Source: Haliotis asinina
Lineage: Eukaryota; Mollusca; Gastropoda; Lepetellida; Haliotidae
Assembly (NCBI RefSeq): GCF_037392515.1
Contig: NC_090280.1
Span: 75,256,504 to 75,320,503 of the forward strand
DNA: 64,000 nucleotides
Direction: 5' to 3'
Shown here: positions 57,250 through 64,000 of the stretch, in pieces
Position numbering within the stretch: position 1 is the stretch's first letter
Layout of the letters: each line of letters begins with the position of its first letter
Notes under the pieces: model-generated
Database searches by the model: none
Told to the model about the DNA's origin: nothing
Seen by the model: only the letters and a program-made list of their open reading frames with translations
Translations under genes and position numbers: made by a program

Positions 57250-57825
57250 GGGTCACACCAACAGCTACTTCATCAGTATCTTCATCATTTGGGATTATGA
57301 ATTTGCATCTCCTCTGAACATAATGTATACTCTTGTTAAAGATTACAAACCATTGAAATTTTGTTCATGTTAACATTTGTATGAAACAACAGAAAAGTTG
57401 ATTTGAGGTCATGTTGTTTACATGTTCCCGATATTGAATAGAATGGAATCGTCTGAGAGAATTAATTGTATCCACAACACCTTTAGTGGTCATTATACGT
57501 TTAATTAGTTTCAGCTTTAAACAATTCAGTTGTGGCAGAACTTGACACCAAATGATTCTTTTTCCAAAGTGTAAAATACCTTGTCTTTATGTTTCTTGTC
57601 TAACAATACAACTGCTGCCCATGTTGATGCGCTGACCTAAGAATATAACTGTTGATATATGAGACCAGCAAGCAGTGTCTGTTGTCCCTTGCACGTCTTA
57701 AACTGTGATGAAGATTTATTTTGCCAGTGTACACAGTAAATGGCTGTATATTTTGTCAGTATATATTCTGTGATTTTAAATGTTATCACAACTGTAGATA
57801 ATAAATCTGGGATTTATCTGTTATA
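57250..57825 (+). other. Probable tektin 3' UTR with AATAAA at 57800
   Basis: Non-coding sequence after the stop. AATAAA at 57800-57805 is followed by a T-rich stretch. This is the first well-placed polyadenylation signal after the tektin stop. Confidence 0.6.
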
Positions 57826-58292
57826 TTTTTTAGTACTTGTTGAAGGCTGATGCGGAACCAAAACAAAGTCATAACATTTGTCTGAGCGAGTTGAGTAGAC
57901 TAGACTAGAGTGAGGTCAAAGCATTCACTCTTCATATTGAAATTTTGGTTCAATTCTTGACATTGGCACCATGTGTGAAGTCCATTTCTGGTGTCCCCTA
58001 CTGTGACGTTGCTTAATATTGGACAAAACAATGTTAACACATCCTCAGGAATATTGCTGAATCTGATAGTTTTGGGTAAAGGTGGAAATTGCCAAAAAGT
58101 GACATTTTTGTTGAACTGTTTGAGAGGCATTTTAGTTGTTGAGAGTAGCAAGCAATGCTTATTTATGCTACATCTATATGAGTGATGAGTGGTACTGTAG
58201 TTAGCAGGTAAACCTAGTGTTCTGAAAATCAGACACATGCTTTTCTGAATTGATGGTGACAAAATTTCAATTGGAACCAAATGTGTAGTGTC

Positions 58293-58458
58293 AAGTGACT
58301 GAGTGAGTTTTACGTTGTATTTAGCAATATTCCAGCAAATTTCATGGTGGGACACGCCAGAAATAAGTTTCACATGCACTGTACCCACATGGGGAGTTAA
58401 ACCCAGGTACTTGTGATGCCGAGCAAATGCTTAACCACTAGGCTACCCCAGCGGCCCT
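58293..58458 (-). mobile_element. SINE-B, good copy
   Basis: The minus strand reads GGGGTAGCCTAGTGGTTAAG, then CCTGGGTTTAACTCCCCATG, then the body TGCTGGAATATTGCTAAATA and the tail with ACTCACTCAGTC. A- and B-box-like segments are both clear. Confidence 0.85.
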
Positions 58459-59585
58459 TGTCAACATGACCCAACCGGAGTTATGACAATTGTTGACTTT
58501 CATATAACAACACTCATTTCAACATAAAGCACAAAAACAAGAATAGTTAATCTGACAAAATGTTTATTAAATATGTGAAAATATAAATCTTACGCTCCAG
58601 GTAAATTAATAAATTAGGCCCTACATGCAAGATCCTGGATACAAAGGACAAAGTTAAATACACACTTCCTACAGACAACATACAAGTCTACAATCTGTAT
58701 GATATGGAATATTCCAGAAACATCAGACCTTTAACCTCGAGGCGATACCTCAGCATGCCAGGCAATCAGTACATAGGCAGATCCACAGAGGGGTTGCAGG
58801 GGTGCCCATCCCACCTTTTGTCCTGAAAGTTTACTGAATATTACATGGATCCATTGGGTGAAAATAAACTGGTGCACACCCCTTTCCCCCAAAACCGAAT
58901 CTGCACCTGCAGTAGTAATGACAGTTAATTCTCTGTTGAAGCAAGCAAAGCAGAATAGTGATACTTCTGCATTCATACATAAATTTATGATCAATCAGTG
59001 AAAACGTTGTTTAGGAAACTATCATGTAAAGCAGCCTTTACATAGCAAACTAAAGTTTGACAACACATTAAGACACATGTTATCAAACTTCATTTTGAGC
59101 ACGTGAACTTCCAACTCACCACCAACATCAATTTCAGAGTTGTCAAACTGTTGTCGAGAAATAGGATCAGTTTCTATTCTCATTAATTTTTCCATCAAAC
59201 TTTTGTTGTTGCCAAACTAGTGCTGTTCAGAAACAATCAATCGCAGTCAACGAAACTCACATGACCACACCAATAGATACATGGTCACATAACATGAAAG
59301 TCTGACAACATATGTTTGACATACGAAAATGGGATTTTTACAACTTTTAAAATTTCCACAACATGTGTTGTCAAACTTTAATTTGTGGTGTAAAGGCCGC
59401 TTAACATTGTTCTATTTTCACGCTTCACTACGGGAGAAACAAATGTCAGATGATAGTTTCTTAAACAACTTTTTCTGATTGATCATAAAACGATCCTGCT
59501 GGGTACAAGGGTTTCAGGACTGTATGTCTTATTGAGTTATTGAAATTTCACTGTACATGAACAACAATCTACCCAACCAGAACTC

Positions 59586-59690
59586 ACTTGCATAAAGCAA
59601 TCTTAGCACTACAGTGATCGTAACTCACATTCTCTAATATAGGCCTAAGATGTTAGTAGTAGCACTAAGATCGCTTTGTGCAAGTGTGCC
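59586..59690. mobile_element. Foldback MITE
   Basis: CTTGCATAAAGCAATCTTAG at the left end pairs with the complement of TAAGATCGCTTTGTGCAAG at the right end. About 105 bp, same family as 1417. Confidence 0.7.
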
Positions 59691-59711
59691 GAGCTCACGA
59701 TGCCTCCTCAT

Positions 59712-59850
59712 GTGGCAGACAGCAATATTTGAACCATATCACAGCAGGGGACACCAGAAATGGGCTTCATACATTGTATCCATGTAGGTTATCAAACCCA
59801 TGCCTTCAGCGTGACCAGGAAATGCTTTAACCACTGGGCTACCTCACAGC
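59712..59850 (-). mobile_element. SINE-B copy
   Basis: On the plus strand, GGGGACACCAGAAATGGGCT, ATTGTATCCATGTAGG, CTTCAGCGTGACCAGGAAAT and TTAACCACTGGGCTACCTCA. Confidence 0.75.
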
Positions 59851-59974
59851 AACGTGATGCCTTAGAGAACTTGGACACTCATGACACCACAAAAGCGATG
59901 TACAACATTTATACATCCAGTCCTTGTTATTGCTATTATACATTTACTGATACTGACAGCAGCAAATGACCGCT

Positions 59975-60029
59975 GCTATAGAGCTGGAATATTGCTGAGT
60001 GCGGCATAAAACTAAACTCACACACACTA
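59975..60029 (+). mobile_element. SINE tail fragment, plus orientation
   Basis: AGCTGGAATATTGCTGAGTG and CGGCATAAAACTAAACTC followed by CA repeats. This is the 3' tail shared by SINE-A and SINE-B, here in plus sense. Confidence 0.65.
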
Positions 60030-60206
60030 GCAGGTCACCTTGTCGAAATGAACACTACTAAACCTATCGTCATTTATTTCCCTGATGAATGCTGCATTAT
60101 TACCTTTTCAATCAAGTGGAGAGTTACATAATCACTGATATTTTGCACATCATGGAATTTGCTCCCATGAGAGACTGTCTTTGTGAGCTGATAATTATCA
60201 GCAAAT

Positions 60207-60435
60207 AGTGAGTGAGAGAGTTTAGTTGTACAATGCACCTAGCAACATTCCTGCTATGGCAGCATTTTCTGTAAATAATCAACGCTGACCAGACAATCTA
60301 GTGATACACAACATGAGCATCGATCTGTGCAACTGGGAAATGATGACGTGTCAAACACGTCAGCAAGTCTGACCACCAAATCCCATTAGTCGCCTCTTAC
60401 AACAAGGTAATATTCTACCCCAGACCTTCACGGAT
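60207..60435 (-). mobile_element. SINE-A copy
   Basis: GTGAGTGAGAGAGTTTAGTT, CTGACCAGACAATCTAGTGA, GAGCATCGATCTGTGCAACT, CCCATTAGTCGCCTCTTAC and a decayed CCTTCACGG end, with an internal deletion. Confidence 0.8.
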
Positions 60436-60451
60436 ATGTCAAGACATGAAG

Positions 60452-60570
60452 TGATTGATTTTGGTTTAATGCTGCTTTTAACAACATTCCAGCCAGAGGG
60501 CAGTATCACAATGACAGACACCAGATGTGGGCTTCATGCAATGTACCCATGTGGAGAACCCAGGTTTTTG
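60452..60570 (-). mobile_element. SINE-B, 5'-truncated copy
   Basis: On the plus strand, TTTGGTTTAATGCTGCTTTT, ACAACATTCCAGCCAGAGGG, GGGCTTCATGCAATGTACCC and ATGTGGAGAACCCAGG. The tRNA-like head is missing beyond this point. Confidence 0.65.
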
Positions 60571-60727
60571 GCATCCCAGACAGGAAGAAAGATCTAATTT
60601 GATGGGTTATTTTGTTCTCAGTATTAAGTAGTTCATGACCATACCACAGCATGGATACTTGCTGAAACGTGTTCTGTTTTAGATTTTGAGATTGCTTACC
60701 ATTCACAAACACTTCCCCCTTTTTGGC

Positions 60728-60890
60728 AGTGGTCTATATAATCAAGTATGGTCCTGACAATCCACAGACGATCATAAGCATCAACCTTTGCAATGGCATT
60801 ACAATGACACTTGTCCACCAAGTCAGTGAGCCTGATCACCCGATCCCGTTAGTCACCTCTTATTACAAACATGGGTCTCTGAAGACCAGC
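60728..60890 (-). mobile_element. SINE-A, degenerate copy
   Basis: GTGGTCTATATAATCAAGTA, GGTCCTGACAATCC, AAGCATCAACCTTTGCAATG, CCAAGTCAGTGAGCCTGATC and ACCCGATCCCGTTAGTCACC. Confidence 0.7.
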
Positions 60891-61889
60891 TCTAACCTGA
60901 ATCCTTAAGAGTTATTAGAAGATGTTGAGAATATGATCCAATACAAAGATGCAAATATTTTAAGATACAGCTCATCAATCAATGGAATATTTACAATTTT
61001 TTGCAAGTCTGCTTTTTCTAATATTTCATCATGTACAAAACTCCAAGGAAGTCTTGAGTGCTAACCTGTTGATTTTTTCAATATTTTTCCACATTTTTTT
61101 TCATATCTTACCTCTGCCTTCAGAATTGAGTCACTCTCCTCTCACTACCCTTATTAACCAGGTTAGAATCAAAGTTTATCCTATTGAGGCAAATTCCTAT
61201 AACCACAAACATTCAAAATGTGAACATGATCAGTACTACTGTACACATCAGTACTTCAAACAATGTTTGGCTTCATTCCATCCTAAATATGTTCTTCCAA
61301 AATCATTACAAGAAAACTTGATAATTTTGAATTTCCTTTTTTCATATCTCTAACACAATCATAAACATTAAAATGATGTTTCTAATTCCAATTTAACATC
61401 ATGAGTAAAAAAGTGTGCAAAACAAACAAAACGGATCCAAGAGAAAAAAACATTATAATCAACATAAAAACAATATTCCTTCAAAATACGACAGTCAGAT
61501 AAGTAAGAAAATCAACAGACAGTCACAGAACTGCTATCTCAATAAACATGGATTGTGTCAGACAAATACACTACATGGCTGTGATAACACTAAACAAATA
61601 CAATGAATATTCAGCAATAAATAAAATGAAAAAAATACTACACAGAACTCAGTAATGGTAAGGAATACTAAACTAAGCAGTACTTAGACAAAATAAGGAA
61701 TACAAAGAGGTACTTAGTGCTAGTAAGGAAAACAAAGCAGTACTAAGCAATAGTGAGGAATACTAAACTAAGCAGTACTTAGACAAAATAAGGAATACAA
61801 AGAGGTACTTAGTGCTAGTAAGGAAAACAAAGCAGTACTAAGCAATAGTGAGGAATACTAAACAATACGAAGAGAGAGTAAGGAATATT

Positions 61890-62003
61890 AGTGAGTCAGT
61901 TTTGTTTTACTCCACTTTTAGCAATATTCTGTCCATATCACAGCAAGGGACTACAGAAATGGGCTTGACACTTTGTACCCATGGATGCTTTAACCAGTTA
62001 AAC
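61890..62003 (-). mobile_element. SINE-B copy inside the degenerate array
   Basis: GTGAGTCAGTTTTGTTTTAC, TTTAGCAATATTCTGTCCAT, GAAATGGGCTTGACACTTTG and TACCCATGGATGCTTTAACC on the plus strand. Confidence 0.7.
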
Positions 62004-62146
62004 CACTTTTTGCTTACTTCGTCGCCCGAAGTCCTAAAAAAAGTGTGAGTATGTGTTAGTTTGAATTTAATGTTGCATTAGCTATGCTTCAGCCAGAGGG
62101 TAACTTTAGAAGAGTGTGACTCCATATCACGTTTGATTTCTTTTCG

Positions 62147-62252
62147 TTTAACACCACAGTCATTCTAGCTACAGTGCAGCAATATGTAAATATTAGTCTG
62201 GACTAGGCGATCAAGTGATCAGCACCATGAACATCAATCTGCACAACTGGAA
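62147..62252 (-). mobile_element. SINE-A, degenerate fragment
   Basis: TTCGTTTAACACCACAGTCA, GCAATATGTAAATATTAGTC, TGGACTAGGCGATCAAGTGA and ATGAACATCAATCTGCACAA. Confidence 0.55.
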
Positions 62253-63454
62253 CAAGGAATATTAACGAGTATTAAGCAATAGTATAAGGAATACTAAGAA
62301 GTACTTAGTATAGAGTAAGGAATACATAGCAGTACTTAGTGAGGAATATTAAGCAGTACTATGTCATAATAAAGAATACTAAGCAGTACTATATAATTGT
62401 AAAGAATAGTAGGCAGTACTAAACAAAACTAAGCAAATATTAATCAATACAAAGTAAGACTATACAGAACTAGTACATTGTACAAAAAAACACACATCCT
62501 AATTACCTGATCATCTAAAACATAAAATATTTATAACACAGAGACATAAAACTTCGTAACAAACTGTAAAAACAGCTGGAGAGTTTGTACAATTTGACTG
62601 ATTGAAAAGATTTCAACACCTGATACTGGTGTCTCTACACTAACAGCTGCATCTTCTATACATCTCCACTGATCTTGTTAGCTCTCTCAAACAAAGCCCT
62701 GAAGTCATAACTTTGAAGTTATCATAATGTACATACTAAAAACACAAGATGTAAACAAAACAACAAACATTCTCCACAGACTACCAGCAAAATAAACCTA
62801 GTCTCTTTACAACGGAATAGATTGAGCCTGACAGAGTGGTCTCCCCTTGTTTGCAGAAAATAATTACTCTTGTCTGTCCAGCAAGTTTATAACATCGACA
62901 CATAGTGTAGAGCTCCTATTAACAAGTAATTCAGGCCACAGCCTGGTTCATATTAAGATGGCTCTGAATGTGAAACATGCAGTTTTTATTCGTTACATGT
63001 GGTTAAGACATGTTCTCACGGTGCAACTTATAGTAACAACTTGTAGTATCCAACACAGTTGCAACGTGAGAACATCCAAATTATAAAGATTTGAAATTGC
63101 ATACAACTGGTCGTAACTGAGTTGTAAGACATAGGATTTTGTCCTAGATTTCTACCACAAGTTGCATACTCTTGTCCAATCAGACTGGTTAGGTCTTTGT
63201 CCACCTCAGAGTAATATCCCTTTTGTTTATGTTGACATAATGTTGGAGACAATCGAACCTACCAGAGATGAAACCATATAAAGTCGTTGTAGACTGATAT
63301 TAACGCTACCATTTCTTTTTCACTTGAATCCATGTTGCTGAGTGATACGTGAGAATCTTACGAGATACAGATTGTATGCGACTTAAAAAGTACACAAATC
63401 ACAAAGTCTTAACAATCTTTGTCACACCATGAGAATGCCCCTTTACCTGGGGTC

Positions 63455-63528
63455 AATCCACAAAGTGATCGTTAAAGTATGCAAGCTGCTATGACCTTGA
63501 TGGTATGATCACTTTGTGGAACGGGTCA
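63455..63528. mobile_element. Small foldback MITE
   Basis: ATCCACAAAGTGATCGTTAA at the left pairs with the complement of ATGATCACTTTGTGGAAC at the right, separated by about 35 bp. It shares the CACAAAG-GATC end with the other foldbacks. Confidence 0.6.
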
Positions 63529-64000
63529 CTGGAGTTCAACCGATTTCCAAAATATGGATGCATGCTTTTGAGTTTGCACATCATAGTAACCAAGAGATCT
63601 ACTCTACTGCCTCACCTGTCCTCATCCCACAGGTTTCATCTATAAAATTACTAACCTAGCTGCCGATGTAGGATTGACACAGAGGAGAATTACAATGTGC
63701 CTCTCACAGAGAATCATGTACAAAGAAATCAATATCTGTACACCAACAAGTATAACAGGACAGTAATAGGTACCGGGTAAATACAATATACAATGTGGTA
63801 GATTTTCTGAATTGCACAATTTAAATAAAAACCCATTCCACTGAGTCCTCAATCACAATCACCATCACCATCACCAACATAGTCCGTTTGGCTTAAAAGC
63901 GGGCCAATGAAATGCAGTCTAGCTCGAAACTAATAAACATAACATACTCAAAGAAACGCCCATCATAATCAGAACATCATACCAACTCTATTTTTTCCTT

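Larger units (their letters stand above)
61650..62450. repeat. Degenerate GGAATACTA/GCAGTACTTA array, with a perfect 95-bp duplication
   Basis: AGGAATACTAAACTAAGCAG occurs at 61661 and 61756, and its start again at 61851, giving two tandem 95-bp units. The same short motifs (AAGGAATAC, AGCAGTACTTAG) continue after 62260 to about 62450. SINE-derived sequence at 61890-62255 interrupts the array. Confidence 0.75.
57830..64000. other. Downstream region, repeats only; possible 3' end of a minus-strand gene
   Basis: Apart from the elements listed separately, no exon is recognised. A minus-strand AATAAA (TTTATT near 58562) followed by GT-rich sequence could end a convergent transcript coming from the right. 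This is weak. Confidence 0.35.

Noticed and set aside
57900..58388. 162-codon minus-strand open frame as a gene
   Set aside because: Its first residues come from the body of a SINE-B copy. The remainder has no family resemblance or splice support.
58383..58440. tRNA gene on the minus strand (A- and B-box-like segments)
   Set aside because: It belongs to a dispersed SINE family with several diverged copies in the window. No intact cloverleaf was seen.

Overview
This is eukaryotic nuclear DNA from an AT-rich, intron-rich and repeat-dense invertebrate genome. Two families of short interspersed elements (SINEs) with GTGAGTGAG-type tails, widespread metazoan-type repeats and the protein sequences together suggest a mollusc, most likely a gastropod of the abalone type. 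That organism call is inference from memory of such repeats, not a database match.

Two genes can be reconstructed completely and a third partly. (1) On the minus strand, positions 9891-48279 hold a seven-exon gene for the mitochondrial tricarboxylate (citrate) carrier SLC25A1. All splice phases agree, and it gives a 298-residue product with the three mitochondrial-carrier motifs. (2) On the plus strand, positions 51319-57249 hold a six-exon tektin gene of 402 residues carrying the family signature RPNVELCRD. It is probably preceded by a non-coding first exon ending near 50858. The two genes are head to head, about 2.5 kb apart. (3) At the left edge, three minus-strand exons with compatible phases (3114-3096, 885-827 and 489-about 312) look like the 5' end of an unrecognised gene that continues out of the window.

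The rest is introns and intergenic DNA full of repeats. 1-310 is a tandem array. 3115-9890 is mostly featureless AT-rich DNA, perhaps partly carrier 3' UTR. Carrier exon 5 (10963-11183) sits between a 51-bp tandem array that repeats its own donor site and a 4.4-kb 63/69-bp minisatellite. The minisatellite is open in one frame for 1263 codons and has a higher-order period of 1164 bp. Other introns hold a 5S rRNA-like SINE, a pair of 362-bp direct repeats shaped like LTRs, a decayed LINE reverse-transcriptase fragment, a segmental duplication and an unexplained possible exon at 40392-40760. Tektin intron 4 contains a Mutator-like miniature element with long inverted repeats and a 9-bp target duplication. 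57250-64000 holds no recognisable gene beyond the tektin 3' UTR, only SINEs, foldback elements and a degenerate tandem array.

Functionally, the carrier would export mitochondrial citrate. Its upstream region has a DR1-type nuclear-receptor site and an E-box. The tektin would build ciliary and flagellar microtubules, and its upstream region has a palindrome of RFX-like half-sites. No link between the two genes beyond adjacency is visible. No bacterial-type systems, CRISPR arrays or RNA genes were found.
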